A stretch of 29,367 nucleotides of DNA from JBDKGH01 sp039798265 (GCA_039798265.1 JBDKGH010000109.1:1-29367); one strand, 5' to 3'; counted from the first letter of the stretch, positions 14,658 to 23,459 are shown. Notes: generated from the letters alone by a model not told the origin. Translations and numbers: made by a program.

Positions 14658-17600
14658 CTAATCTCTCAGCAACATTACAAATCCAGATTTGCCTTCGCCC
14701 TGTTGACCTTCAAGAGGTTCAATTATCCAATAGTAGGTTCCAGAAATACAATCTTCTCCGTTCCAGCCCAAGGCTACGTTGCTCGTTTTAAAGACCTCTG
14801 CACCCCAACGATTGAAAATGGTAAGTTGCCATTTTCCGGGAAATTCTTCGAAAGGAAGGAAACGGTCATTTTGACCATCGCCATTGGGAGTAAAGATGTT
14901 TGGGAGAGTTAAGTTTCCTGCGCCGTCTATTTGAATAAATGCACTCAGTGTATCAATGCAACCGTTTTGGTTTTCGACAATTAATGAGACGGCATAGTTG
15001 CCCGGCACAGCAGGGAAGTTAATGACTGGATTTTGTTCTACAGACGCATTCGGTATTCCTAATTCAAAACTCCAGTTGTATGTTGAAGGATTACCTGTGC
15101 TTGTTGAGGTGAAGGTGATTTCCGTATTCTCAATGGTCGCTGGTTGCGGATTGGCAATAAATTCGGCAATTGGAGCCTCGTTCACGATGACTGTAATGGA
15201 ATCGCTGAAGAGACAGCCATTCAAATCAACAACATTAACGCTGTATGTTCCGCTTTCATCCACTGTATAACTTTCACTGATACTCCCGTCTTGCCAAGTA
15301 GAAGAGTCGAAGCCAGGAGCGGATAGCACAATTGTTTCGCCTTCGCAAATAATCACATCATCTCCGAGATCTAAAGTGGTACCGTTATGAATCACAATGT
15401 TCGTATTATCGGAGCATATAGTTTCTGGTCCGTTGGTGGGCAGGGCGTAAGTCAGGGTAGTTACAAAGCCTAAGGGTTCTTGGCTTAACACCTGTTCAAT
15501 TAAATCACCTGTGAATTTATCGATATGATAGAGTGTTCCACCTGCATCTATACCCCACAATTCATTGGCATTGTAATCGTAAGCAAGGCCTCTTAAATCA
15601 GCCACTGTGCTTCCCACAGAAAGCGCTTCGGCCGTGTTGGTATTAATCTCATACAATGCCCCGTTTGCAGTTGTTGCCCACAAGACATTGAGGGAAGGAT
15701 CATAAGCAAGTCCATTAATTCCATCGTCTCCCGCAAAAAAGAAATTGTCAATGGCGAGCAAATTCAAATCACCAATGGTGGTAAGTGCTCCGTTATTGAC
15801 ATCGATGGTATACAGTGTTTGAACCAAAGGCTCGCCGCTATTTATTTCAGAAATTCCAATGACGTAAAACAGATTGTTGACATTGTCGTAGTCTCCTGCG
15901 TAAAATTGATTGTTGGTGTAGGAAAAAATAGGAGTAACAGTTCCCGTGTTAATGTCTACAGACGAAAGGGCGGGCGCAGTAACAATATTGGAGATCCCAT
16001 ACAATGTATTTGTTGCCGTTCGGAATCCCATCGCTGTCCAGTCATTCCCTGTGTTGCTCTGAATAATATTTGTGCTTCCGTCAACGGTGTTTGTGTAGAA
16101 AATAATATCATCACCGCTGTGATCATAGGCAAGAAAGTTTCCTCCAACGGTATTGTTTGCTTGTATAAAAACTTGTAGTGTTAAATTGGCAAAACCGGCA
16201 TTGACTTCTTGTGGAGACGGAATGTAAAGAGGTTGCGCCACCGTATTGGATGGGATGAATGTGCCGCCTCCTGACCATTGAAGTCCTGAGTAAGATGTTA
16301 TTTGACTCAAATCCGCTTCAAGTTGCAACGTATCACCTGCACAAACATCGAGTGTTTCCGGTAGGTTTAACAAATCACATGCGGGTTCATCTGCTGGGCA
16401 TGGAAGCACAGTAATTTGATCGGAAGAATCACAACCATCTGCTCCGCTCCCGTTTGAGCAAGGTCCATTTACACAAGCAACATAGGTGCCCGGTTGTGTT
16501 ACCGTGAAGTACCGCGTATTGTTATCGGGCCATGTGCTTTCAGGTCCGCTAAAGCAATCGCCACCCCATTCCCAGTAATCGCCTACACCCGCATCGAGAA
16601 TGAGGGAATCACCTTCGCACAGATAAACAGTGTCTGGACCGAATTCAATAAAATCAGTATAGGGGTCATAAAAAATCCAAGAAGGAAAGTTTGGAAGCGA
16701 AAAAAACAACAAGTCAAATCCGCTACTGTAACTGAACGCTTGGGGTGTAACTGTTGGTGAATCGCTATTTGCACAGTTAATAGCGCCCAGATGGGATGTG
16801 CCGAGAAAATCAAACCAAGTATAGTAGATGTTCATGTCCGGTGCCATTTGCATGTAATATGCTGTGATGTCCGGTGCAATCACTTCCTGGGTCGAAGCAA
16901 CACTAATTCCTTGTTCAAAGGCACTCACCAAATTATAACGCACCAATTGTTGTGTGCCGGTTCCAAGACCTGTAGATGTGGCGTATAGATATTGGGAATT
17001 GTGCGAAAACTCGAAAGCTTCAGAACCAATGAAGGGTAATTGTTCTGGATCAGATAAAATGCCTGTATTTAAATCGAACTCCAGCAACTGACCGCTTGAT
17101 ATGGCAACCTTACTGCAACAAGGGAAAAGCGGATTTCCCGCAATAGGCGAAGCTTTGATGATGCCTGTCTGTGGTGTATCGGTTTCAAACACAGAAGAGA
17201 GTGTGACGCCTTCCGAGGTAACACTGTACACTCCAATGCCCACAGTGCCTTGATTGATCAGTATCCAATAATCCGTGCCGTTAGCATGGCGAATGGCGCA
17301 TAGCCCTTCGAATGAATAATCATATAAGGGAACATCTGCTTCAACTACTTCTCCCAAGCCATTGTTCAATGACATATCTATTTTGAAATAACGAAAACCT
17401 CTGCCGTTCGGCTGCAACGCCAAGATCTCGGGTGTAGCATCGATGTAATGTTCTACCTCGTCAACGGTAAAGAGGTAGTATGTATTCGGTTCTCCGGGTG
17501 AAGGAATGATGACCGACGATTGCGCAGCGCTAAATCCACCACCTTCAAGTCCCTGCATGTCATACATGACTTCATGGTTTCTGTTCCAGATGTGGCCAGG

Positions 17601-17840
17601 ATCCTGACCGCTGTCCGGCACGCGACCGCCACCATTGGAATAAAAAAGGAGATTACCGGTTGAATCGGAATAGGCCGTACATCCTTCATTCGAATACATT
17701 GATCCTGTTATCTGAACCGCCTCACCCGAGTTGAAGTCAAGGCCATAGCCATAGCCGAAGTGCCAAACGTTAGCTTCTTTTTGAGCGGTAACAGTAATTG
17801 AAATAATAATAAAACTGATGACTGAGGCGAATAGCTTCAT
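14658..17840 (-). CDS. Large secreted protein with propeller-like, Ig-like and PKD domains and T9SS type B sorting domain
   Basis: A 1060-residue exported protein. The signal peptide is MKLFASVISFIIISITVTAQ. Residues about 21-395 form a repeat-rich region beginning EANVWHFGYGYGLDFNSGEA, common in gliding-associated Bacteroidota proteins and propeller-like. An Ig-like unit with CEGDSLILDAG follows near 405, and another cysteine-bounded unit near 485-560. Residues about 565-830 contain repeated YDxxxNxL-type units (for example GLAYDYNANELWGIDAGG), suggesting a second propeller. A third Ig-like unit (CEGETIVLSAPG) and a PKD unit follow. The last 84 residues (977-1060) are the type B CTD: LPNIFTPNGDGQNDRFLP, then IFNRWG, then FVMLLRD. 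It is a probable surface protein; its ligand is unknown. It converges on porT. Confidence 0.9.
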   Translation of the reverse strand: MKLFASVISFIIISITVTAQKEANVWHFGYGYGLDFNSGEAVQITGSMYSNEGCTAYSDSTGNLLFYSNGGGRVPDSGQDPGHIWNRNHEVMYDMQGLEGGGFSAAQSSVIIPSPGEPNTYYLFTVDEVEHYIDATPEILALQPNGRGFRYFKIDMSLNNGLGEVVEADVPLYDYSFEGLCAIRHANGTDYWILINQGTVGIGVYSVTSEGVTLSSVFETDTPQTGIIKASPIAGNPLFPCCSKVAISSGQLLEFDLNTGILSDPEQLPFIGSEAFEFSHNSQYLYATSTGLGTGTQQLVRYNLVSAFEQGISVASTQEVIAPDITAYYMQMAPDMNIYYTWFDFLGTSHLGAINCANSDSPTVTPQAFSYSSGFDLLFFSLPNFPSWIFYDPYTDFIEFGPDTVYLCEGDSLILDAGVGDYWEWGGDCFSGPESTWPDNNTRYFTVTQPGTYVACVNGPCSNGSGADGCDSSDQITVLPCPADEPACDLLNLPETLDVCAGDTLQLEADLSQITSYSGLQWSGGGTFIPSNTVAQPLYIPSPQEVNAGFANLTLQVFIQANNTVGGNFLAYDHSGDDIIFYTNTVDGSTNIIQSNTGNDWTAMGFRTATNTLYGISNIVTAPALSSVDINTGTVTPIFSYTNNQFYAGDYDNVNNLFYVIGISEINSGEPLVQTLYTIDVNNGALTTIGDLNLLAIDNFFFAGDDGINGLAYDPSLNVLWATTANGALYEINTNTAEALSVGSTVADLRGLAYDYNANELWGIDAGGTLYHIDKFTGDLIEQVLSQEPLGFVTTLTYALPTNGPETICSDNTNIVIHNGTTLDLGDDVIICEGETIVLSAPGFDSSTWQDGSISESYTVDESGTYSVNVVDLNGCLFSDSITVIVNEAPIAEFIANPQPATIENTEITFTSTSTGNPSTYNWSFELGIPNASVEQNPVINFPAVPGNYAVSLIVENQNGCIDTLSAFIQIDGAGNLTLPNIFTPNGDGQNDRFLPFEEFPGKWQLTIFNRWGAEVFKTSNVALGWNGEDCISGTYYWIIEPLEGQQGEGKSGFVMLLRD

Positions 17841-17853
17841 ATCTGAGAGTTTT

Positions 17854-18093
17854 TTAGCAAATGAGTGAAATGAATCCTCTATAATCGAATCGTTCTACAG
17901 CATTCAATGAATAAGCTGAAGTGGCATTGCTTAAGGCCAAGAAACCATTGGTGCTTACAAATAAGAAAAGATGCGCTTGCAGAAGGGGCTGCCCGTTTGA
18001 CTTATTAGCGTATGCGCCTAGACTGAGAGTCAGCAATAAAGAAAACAGCTTTTTGCTATGGCGAATTAAAAAGACTGCTGTTTTTCTACTCAT
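17854..18093 (-). CDS. Doubtful small ORF with signal-peptide-like start
   Basis: An open frame of 79 codons starting at an ATG at 18093 (an earlier ATG lies at 18168). It begins MSRKTAVFLIRHSKKLFSLL and continues through a hydrophobic stretch that could be a signal peptide, then SNGQPLLQAHLFLFVSTNGF and no recognisable domain. Its stop lies 13 bases before the start of the 1060-residue T9SS cargo gene on the same strand. The composition is not clearly coding and no family is recognised. It could be a small secreted protein, a leader peptide, or chance. Confidence 0.25.
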   Translation of the reverse strand: MSRKTAVFLIRHSKKLFSLLLTLSLGAYANKSNGQPLLQAHLFLFVSTNGFLALSNATSAYSLNAVERFDYRGFISLIC

Positions 18094-18157
18094 AACGTAG
18101 AGGTAACTTCGATTTGTTTTTTTAGTCTTTCCAAAAGAATAGTCTCTGTAAAAACAA

Positions 18158-18389
18158 TTAAGTTGCATATAGGTTCAAAAAAGACAAGCGGTTATTCACT
18201 TCCTTTCCACTCTCATCAATTAAAATCCATTTTCTACCTTTTTCCTTCTTCACATTAGCCACATCGAGATTGAAGTTTCCCAGTTTTATCTTTGTTAATG
18301 ATTACCCAGTTACCGTCTTTTTGATCGATAGCCCTTTCAATTGGATTAGTAATAATTAAGTGTAGCAGCTTAAACTCAACGAATGCATA
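18158..18389 (-). pseudogene. Possible decayed WG-repeat-like gene fragment with one frameshift
   Basis: Two overlapping minus-strand frames together read like one protein. The first ends at 18255 and contains IERAIDQKDGNWVIINKDKT. The second ends at 18158 and contains FNLDVANVKKEKGRKW followed by ILIDESGKEV. Joining them near 18280 gives two successive (D/K)G-x-W-(V/I)-(I/L)-I-(N/D)-x-x-x-G-K units, the pattern of WG repeats. Neither frame has a good start, and an intrinsic terminator stands directly upstream at 18398-18424, so no intact gene is present. It could be a truncated 3' remnant of a deleted gene. The call rests on hand translation only. Confidence 0.35.
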
Positions 18390-18397
18390 CAAAAAAA
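18169..18397. other. Contents of the 17841-18447 gap between two T9SS cargo genes
   Basis: About 600 bases separate the two minus-strand cargo genes. From the right they hold an intrinsic terminator (18391-18424), the frameshifted WG-repeat-like remnant (18158-18389) and a doubtful short ORF (17854-18093). I saw no tRNA, no transposase remnant and no clean TAnnTTTG box before the 17840 start. The larger size compared with other gaps in the window fits a site of past gene loss. Confidence 0.4.
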
Positions 18398-18424
18398 AAC
18401 CTCCGATTGCTCGGAGGTTTTTTA
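18391..18424 (-). terminator. Strong intrinsic terminator after the FG-GAP T9SS gene
   Basis: The 9-bp stem AACCTCCGA (18398-18406) and TCGGAGGTT (18411-18419) encloses the loop TTGC. On the minus strand the stem is followed by nine T residues. It lies 24 bases after the stop of the 953-residue FG-GAP gene. The A-run and T-run flank it on both sides, so it could also act on plus-strand transcripts. Confidence 0.9.
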
Positions 18425-18447
18425 GTGTTTAGGCGATGCCTAACATA

Positions 18448-21309
18448 TTATTCAATGATGATTGCGCGTGAAGCAACTTCACCGTCTTTCACCATTTGCA
18501 ATTGGTAGATACCAGCTGCAAGTTCGCTTACGTTCATATCTACATTGTTTTTACCGATACCGGCAAATGCTTTTTTAGAAGCTACAATGCGACCAGTTGC
18601 ATCGATCAAGTTCACTTGCATTTGACTTGAAACAGTGTTGTTGAAAGTCAATGTGAATTGCTCAGTTGCAGGGTTTGGATAGATGCTAACTGAATTAACA
18701 GAAGAGATCTCGTCGATACCCAACACAGTTACTTGAACTTCAACACGTGGACTAGCACATTCGAATGTTGGAGTTTCAACGTTCCAATCATAGAAGAAGT
18801 AGTAAACGTTATCGGAGTCAGCGCCTGTTACGTTAGTGCCAGTGATAGCACCCAAAGTACCAAGGGTGTATGGGTAGTTGAATGGAGTAGCAACAGTTAC
18901 GTCGCGGTCGCGCCACAATTGTGGGTTGCTGTTAGTACAACGAATTCCATAACCTGTACCTGCTGGAACAAAGAAATCAAGTGTTACTACAGACTCACCA
19001 GCTGGCAAGTTAAAGTTACCTTGAGCAACGTTCACACCGTTAGAATTGATTACTTGAATAGTACGAGAGCCAGCTCCGTTAGCGTAAACTTTTACGTTTT
19101 TGATCACCATATCTTCGTAAACATCAAAAATCAAGTAGTACGTAGAACTATTGTGGTAAGCACTGTTACCAGTAGTACCATTCACTGTTTTACCACCGTT
19201 CGCTTGAATACCAGCATGTACCAATACATCTTCTACCCAGTAGCTAGTTGAAGTATTCAAAGCTGGAGTGCTGTAGGTGTTACCTGTAGCAATTGGAGTT
19301 GTTCCAGTAGCTGAGTCATACCAATTGATGTTAGAACCTGTAGCTGTCAAATCAGCAGAACCACCAGCGTTGATTGTTACACCATTAGCCGTTGGAGCAG
19401 CTGCTGCTTCATAAACCACTACATCATAAGAATCTGAAGTGTTAGAACCACAAATAGAGCTTACGGTTACAGAGTAAGTACCTGACTCAGTAACAGCGAT
19501 AGATTGAGTTTGTAATCCGTTTGACCAAGTGTATTGATCACCAGCAGAACTAGTCAATACCAACTCTTCACCTGAACAGAATTCCAATTCACCGTCAACG
19601 GTTACAGTTGGCGATTGGTTTTCATACATCTGGACATTGAGGTAGTTCGATTCAGAAGCACAGCCGTTATCAGCGTAAACAATTACGTTGTAATGACCCG
19701 CTTCAGTAACTTGAATTGAAGAAGCTGTAGAGCCTGTATTCCAAAGGTAAGAACCATTAGCTTGATCTACAGTAAGTGTTGAAGTCGAACCTTCACACAA
19801 GAAGAGTGAAGTAGCAGATACTGTTGCTGTGGGAGCAAAACAAGCACCTTCAATGAATTCATGGTATTGGTCGATAGCAGGGTTAGTGATCACTTGAGTA
19901 CCGCCAGCTGGCCAATAGATCACAGCATGCGTTACCTGAGTAGCAGATCCCAAACCAAACAAACACAAAGCTGAGGTAGTCATACCATAGCTTTCACCTG
20001 CGCGAATTTCGCGGATCTGACGACCGAATGGGCCGAAGATCTCAACGATCGCACCTACTGCTTGTTTGTTAGAAATAGTACCTTCCAAGTCAAATCCAAT
20101 CCAGTGGTTTGAACCACCGTTGTTGATGAACAAACGGTCATCATTAGCGTTATCAGGTGTAACATAAGAGTTACCATAGTTAGCATACAAGTCAACCCAA
20201 CCGTCGTTGTTCAAGTCACCAGTAGCGAAACCGTGCATGGTGTCGTTAGCAGGGAACATTGTTGGCATACGGTTGAAGGTGTTGTTACCGTTGTTGCGGT
20301 AAACATTATGGTCACCACCTGAGTGAATCAAGTCTAAGTAACCATCGTTATCGAAGTCAACCAACTTACCTTGGAGGAAGAAACCACCCAATTGGCTTGC
20401 TGGAAGAACTACTCCGTTTTCGTCTTTGAAACAACCATCAGTGATGTTGGTGAAGAAACCATATCCATCATTTTCATAGATCTGAAGAGTAGCAGAGTGA
20501 GTGGTAATGAAGCAATCGAAGTCGCCATCATTATCAATATCACCAAAATCTGCAGTCCATGATTGTTGTAAGTTGATCAAACCACGCTCAGCAGCTTGCT
20601 CATCGTAGTTGTTGTTGCCATCATTGATGAAGATCATGTTGGTACGACGTGGGTCATAAGGATCAGAAATAAACTGACGACACTTCGCCACCATCAAGTC
20701 TGTATCACGGTCACGATCAACATCGCACCATACAGAACCGTAGTTACCTGACATATCGCTACCAGGGTAAACGTTGTAATCGATCATGTCATTACCATCA
20801 ACGAAAGTACCTGAACCGTTGTTACGGAAGAAATAAGCAGGTCCATCATCGTGACAAGCGAAACCATCTAACCAACCATCGTTGTTGATGTCGGCGATGT
20901 TACATGCTTGCATGAAAATCGAAACGTTTTCTGGATCAGTCAACGTATATGAACCAGGACCGTTGATGTTCAGAATGTGAACACCATCATAGTTACCACC
21001 AGCCATAATGTCAACGTGACCATCGTTATCGATATCACCTACACACATACCCCACTGTGCTTCGTTAGAAACACTACCGTAGTTCACTTGCAGGAAGCTT
21101 CCGTTAGGTTGTTGGTAAAGAATGAAAACGTTGGTACTTTGATCAAGAACTATGATGTCATCAAGACCATCATTGTCGGCATCCATTACACCAGTTACTC
21201 CGCCTGAATTGTAAGATCCAGGAAGGCTTGAAGAAGCGTTGGTGAAGGTCTGACCAAATGCAACAGCACTAATGAGTGCAGATGCCATGAACAGGTAAAT
21301 TTTCTTCAT
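18448..21309 (-). CDS. FG-GAP/VCBS seven-repeat propeller with ASPIC/UnbV and Ig-like domains, T9SS type A sorting domain
   Basis: A 953-residue secreted protein. The signal peptide is MKKIYLFMASALISAVAFGQ. Seven calcium-binding-type FG-GAP motifs begin near residues 43, 92, 140, 197, 257, 318 and 365 (for example DIDNDGHVDIMAGG), enough for a complete seven-bladed propeller. An ASPIC/UnbV domain follows at about 402-488 (VEIFGPFGRQIREIRAGESY). Two Ig-like units (LFLCEGSTSTLTVD and ELEFCSGEELVLTSSAGDQY) and a further beta region lead to the type A CTD, about 873-953 (VSIYPNPATEQF, GIYQLQMVKDGEV). Type A CTDs send proteins through T9SS for attachment to the cell surface. The ATG at 21309 is chosen over 21348 because it starts the signal peptide. 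Codon use is strongly biased (GGT, AAC, TTC, TTG), suggesting high expression. Confidence 0.92.
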   Translation of the reverse strand: MKKIYLFMASALISAVAFGQTFTNASSSLPGSYNSGGVTGVMDADNDGLDDIIVLDQSTNVFILYQQPNGSFLQVNYGSVSNEAQWGMCVGDIDNDGHVDIMAGGNYDGVHILNINGPGSYTLTDPENVSIFMQACNIADINNDGWLDGFACHDDGPAYFFRNNGSGTFVDGNDMIDYNVYPGSDMSGNYGSVWCDVDRDRDTDLMVAKCRQFISDPYDPRRTNMIFINDGNNNYDEQAAERGLINLQQSWTADFGDIDNDGDFDCFITTHSATLQIYENDGYGFFTNITDGCFKDENGVVLPASQLGGFFLQGKLVDFDNDGYLDLIHSGGDHNVYRNNGNNTFNRMPTMFPANDTMHGFATGDLNNDGWVDLYANYGNSYVTPDNANDDRLFINNGGSNHWIGFDLEGTISNKQAVGAIVEIFGPFGRQIREIRAGESYGMTTSALCLFGLGSATQVTHAVIYWPAGGTQVITNPAIDQYHEFIEGACFAPTATVSATSLFLCEGSTSTLTVDQANGSYLWNTGSTASSIQVTEAGHYNVIVYADNGCASESNYLNVQMYENQSPTVTVDGELEFCSGEELVLTSSAGDQYTWSNGLQTQSIAVTESGTYSVTVSSICGSNTSDSYDVVVYEAAAAPTANGVTINAGGSADLTATGSNINWYDSATGTTPIATGNTYSTPALNTSTSYWVEDVLVHAGIQANGGKTVNGTTGNSAYHNSSTYYLIFDVYEDMVIKNVKVYANGAGSRTIQVINSNGVNVAQGNFNLPAGESVVTLDFFVPAGTGYGIRCTNSNPQLWRDRDVTVATPFNYPYTLGTLGAITGTNVTGADSDNVYYFFYDWNVETPTFECASPRVEVQVTVLGIDEISSVNSVSIYPNPATEQFTLTFNNTVSSQMQVNLIDATGRIVASKKAFAGIGKNNVDMNVSELAAGIYQLQMVKDGEVASRAIIIE

Positions 21310-21534
21310 GTAAAAATTAAAAAGGTTAATGTTTGGTTTTGGTTTCAAAATCTTGCAGGTTTCCCGTTGGAAAACACTGCGTGAATATACAACTAAGCCA
21401 ACATTTAACCTACCAGCACCATCGAATAGCTCATGGATCTCACTTCCCCACTAAGCGACAAAATGCTGATAAACAAAAGAATAACCAACCAACAGCACTC
21501 GTTGGAATCCAACTTTTCGAAAATATAGCTCTTT
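21310..21534. other. Leader region of the FG-GAP gene, no gene seen
   Basis: About 225 bases between the start of the FG-GAP cargo gene and the stop of the DinB-like gene, both on the minus strand. Short frames here lack recognisable content. The region should carry the promoter of the cargo gene, but I found no exact TAnnTTTG box near its start; TATATTCA on the minus strand near 21390 matches six of eight positions and is weak. No terminator hairpin was seen for the DinB-like gene. Confidence 0.4.
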
Positions 21535-22023
21535 TTATGAGGTAGGAGGCAATAGGCCCTTAATGTATTCAATATGCTGATAATCATGCTCCAGCATAGT
21601 AAAAGCATGTTCGTGCAGGGTCATCTGCTTTCCTGTGCTCGGGTGCATGGCCGATAGCTCCCCTGCTCTACCTTCATACTTGCGCATCAACTGAACATGT
21701 GCCGTTCGAATGGATTCAAAATCTTCCAAAATACCCTTGGGATTTTGCTCATTGAATCGCCCGTCAAGGGTATCTTGATTAGTCCCATTCCAAGCGCGAA
21801 GGGTATCATGCCCCAGCACAAAGTTGTCCATTCGACCGATCCATAAAGATTCAATGGTGAGCAAGTGCCCCACATGAATGGCAATGGACCATTTACCATT
21901 AGGTGCCGAGCGCCATTGTTCGCGTGAAAGTGATTGTGTCAACTCCGCGATCTGTCGAGGTGTTTGATCCAGTTGTTCCAAAAGCGCGCTGTATGATTTC
22001 ATGGTCAAAAGAAATGTGTTCAC
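21535..22023 (-). CDS. DinB-like metal-dependent hydrolase/transferase family protein
   Basis: A 162-residue four-helix DinB-superfamily protein, the normal size. The putative metal-binding histidines are His50 or His53 in HVGHLLTIESLW and His146 and His150 in LEHDYQHIEYIKGLL, matching the family's H...HxxxH arrangement. Family members include thiol-dependent transferases (BST-type) and stress-induced proteins; the substrate here cannot be told. It begins MNTFLLTMKSYSALLEQ; the second Met (22002) is an alternative start. It diverges from the LPP20-type lipoprotein gene with about 62 bases between starts. Confidence 0.8.
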   Translation of the reverse strand: MNTFLLTMKSYSALLEQLDQTPRQIAELTQSLSREQWRSAPNGKWSIAIHVGHLLTIESLWIGRMDNFVLGHDTLRAWNGTNQDTLDGRFNEQNPKGILEDFESIRTAHVQLMRKYEGRAGELSAMHPSTGKQMTLHEHAFTMLEHDYQHIEYIKGLLPPTS

Positions 22024-22085
22024 AAAAGTGCCTCATTTCTTCGGCTTGGCACAATTTTTACTTTGCTTTGCGTAAAATTAACGAC

Positions 22086-22631
22086 ATGAAACGTTTTATT
22101 CCTTACCTCTTTATCGCGTCAATCGCCATTTTTCAAGCTTGTAAAAGCTCATCGCCAATGGGCACTAAGGTGAAAGAACCTTTTACCGGAAACCAATACG
22201 AATCGAATGATCGTTATTTCCGTGCAGTAGGCAAAGGCGATAGCCAAGATGAAAACATCGCTAAAAACAAAGCTGATCTTCAAGCGAAAAAAGAACTCGC
22301 TCAACAAGTGAGCACCCGCATGAAAGTGGTTACCGATCAGTATATCGCTGAAACCGAGGTAAACAACAACAGTGAGCTCAACGATAAATTTCAAAGCCTT
22401 ATCCGCGAAGTCACCAATACAGAGTTGGCCGATCTTCGCAAGATTGGGGAAGAAAAATACCTCAACGCCGAAAACAAATACACGGTTTATATCGCCTACG
22501 AAATTCACAAACGCGATATGTACCGCTTCATGAAACGCCAGGCAAAACTGGATAAAAAACTCAACGAAGCCGAGCAGAAGGCTATCGAAGAAATCATTGA
22601 CAAAGAATTAGAAAAACTTCCGACAGAATAA
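22086..22631 (+). CDS. LPP20-type lipoprotein
   Basis: A 181-residue predicted lipoprotein. The signal peptide MKRFIPYLFIASIAIFQACK has the lipobox FQAC with Cys19. The mature part matches the LPP20 pattern: a first strand (RYFRAVGKGDSQDENIAKN), a long Ala/Lys-rich helix, a central helix with NTELADLRKIGEEKY, and a closing strand YTVYIAYEIHKRDMYRF. A charged C-terminal helix (KLDKKLNEAEQKAIEEIIDK) follows. LPP20 proteins are envelope lipoproteins of unclear function, first known from Helicobacter. The ATG at 22086 is chosen because it creates the lipoprotein signal. The longer frame back to 21903 is antisense to the DinB-like gene and looks non-coding there. A terminator hairpin follows directly. 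Confidence 0.82.
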   Translation: MKRFIPYLFIASIAIFQACKSSSPMGTKVKEPFTGNQYESNDRYFRAVGKGDSQDENIAKNKADLQAKKELAQQVSTRMKVVTDQYIAETEVNNNSELNDKFQSLIREVTNTELADLRKIGEEKYLNAENKYTVYIAYEIHKRDMYRFMKRQAKLDKKLNEAEQKAIEEIIDKELEKLPTE

Positions 22632-22660
22632 AAAAAAAGCGCCTTTCGGCGCTTTTTTTT
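22631..22660. terminator. Bidirectional intrinsic terminator between the LPP20 and FKBP genes
   Basis: GCGCC (22639-22643), loop TTTC and GGCGC (22648-22652) form a GC core extended by A/T pairs, because an A-run precedes it and eight T residues follow. On either strand the hairpin ends in a U-tract. It lies between two convergent genes, immediately after the LPP20 stop and 3 bases before the FKBP stop, so it can serve both. Confidence 0.9.
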
Positions 22661-22662
22661 AT

Positions 22663-23388
22663 TTAGTTGACTGTTTCAACATTAAAGAGTTCTACTTCAA
22701 ATATCAGTGTGCTGAATGGAAGTATTTTGCCTTGAGCTCTCGCTCCGTAAGCTAAGTTTTGTGGAATGTAGAAAACAAACTTGTCGCCTGCTTCCATGTA
22801 TTGCAATCCCTCTGTCCATCCTGGAATCACTTGATTTAATCCGAAGGTCGCCGTTTTTCCGCGATCTACAGAGCTATCGAAGATAGTACCATCGATCAAG
22901 GTGCCATGATAGTGAACGGTCACTTTATCATTCGCATCTGGTTTCGCTCCGCCAGTGCCTTTCTTTACAATCTTGTATTGAAGACCGGAAGGAAGCGTAA
23001 CTACATCCTTGGCTGATTTGTTTTTTTCCAAGAAAGCCTCACCTTCTTTTTTGTTGGCTTCTTTTTTAGCATTCGCCAAACGGTTCATCTCATCACTTAC
23101 GCATTTATCAGCATCAGCTGCAGGCATCGTTGCTGTTTTTGCTTGCTGATCTTTCAATCCTTTGATGAACATGTCCATATTCACTTCGGTAAATCCACCT
23201 TTGCGAAGGTTTTCAGCGGTGCTCACACCCAAAGCATAAGCAAGACTGTCGCGTTTGTTCATCGGGGTGGCCACAGAAGCTGCAGGCTTATCGCCTTTCT
23301 TTTCTTTCTTGCCCTTCGATTCTTTTTGAGCGAAAATAGCCGCTGGAGCCATAGCTAATGCCAGCGATAAAACGATCACTTTTTTCAT
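22663..23388 (-). CDS. Periplasmic FKBP-type peptidyl-prolyl isomerase, Mip/FkpA-like
   Basis: A 241-residue exported isomerase. The signal peptide MKKVIVLSLALAMAPAAIFA is followed by a Lys-rich linker. An FKBP_N dimerisation region follows (DSLAYALGVSTAENLRKGGF, 47-66, with helices to about 125). The FKBP catalytic domain spans about 145-236. Active-site positions are kept: Tyr160 in VHYHG, Phe170-Asp171, the VIPGW motif (187-191), Tyr214 and Phe230. The enzyme speeds proline isomerisation and probably assists folding of exported proteins. One departure is the loop KILPFSTL, where most relatives have IPPNSTL. No lipobox is present, so it is soluble. A related gene lies 71 bases upstream on the same strand. 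Confidence 0.92.
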   Translation of the reverse strand: MKKVIVLSLALAMAPAAIFAQKESKGKKEKKGDKPAASVATPMNKRDSLAYALGVSTAENLRKGGFTEVNMDMFIKGLKDQQAKTATMPAADADKCVSDEMNRLANAKKEANKKEGEAFLEKNKSAKDVVTLPSGLQYKIVKKGTGGAKPDANDKVTVHYHGTLIDGTIFDSSVDRGKTATFGLNQVIPGWTEGLQYMEAGDKFVFYIPQNLAYGARAQGKILPFSTLIFEVELFNVETVN

Positions 23389-23459
23389 TGTTGTATTCAG
23401 TTTTTGAAATGGATATATAACTGGAGAAAGTCATGTCTGAGCTTTCACACAAGCAACTA

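Noticed and set aside
14640..14665. Small inverted repeat AGGAT/ATCCT between porT and the convergent cargo gene
   Set aside because: The stem is only five pairs with no T-run, so it is likely chance.
21405..21608. Minus-strand frame of 67 codons crossing the gap after the DinB-like gene
   Set aside because: It mostly overlaps the DinB-like gene in another frame and has no recognisable domain or supported start.
22044..22070. TTGG and TTGCTTTG resembling a promoter before the LPP20 lipoprotein gene
   Set aside because: The spacing is about 13 bases instead of about 19, and the -7 box lacks the A at position two.
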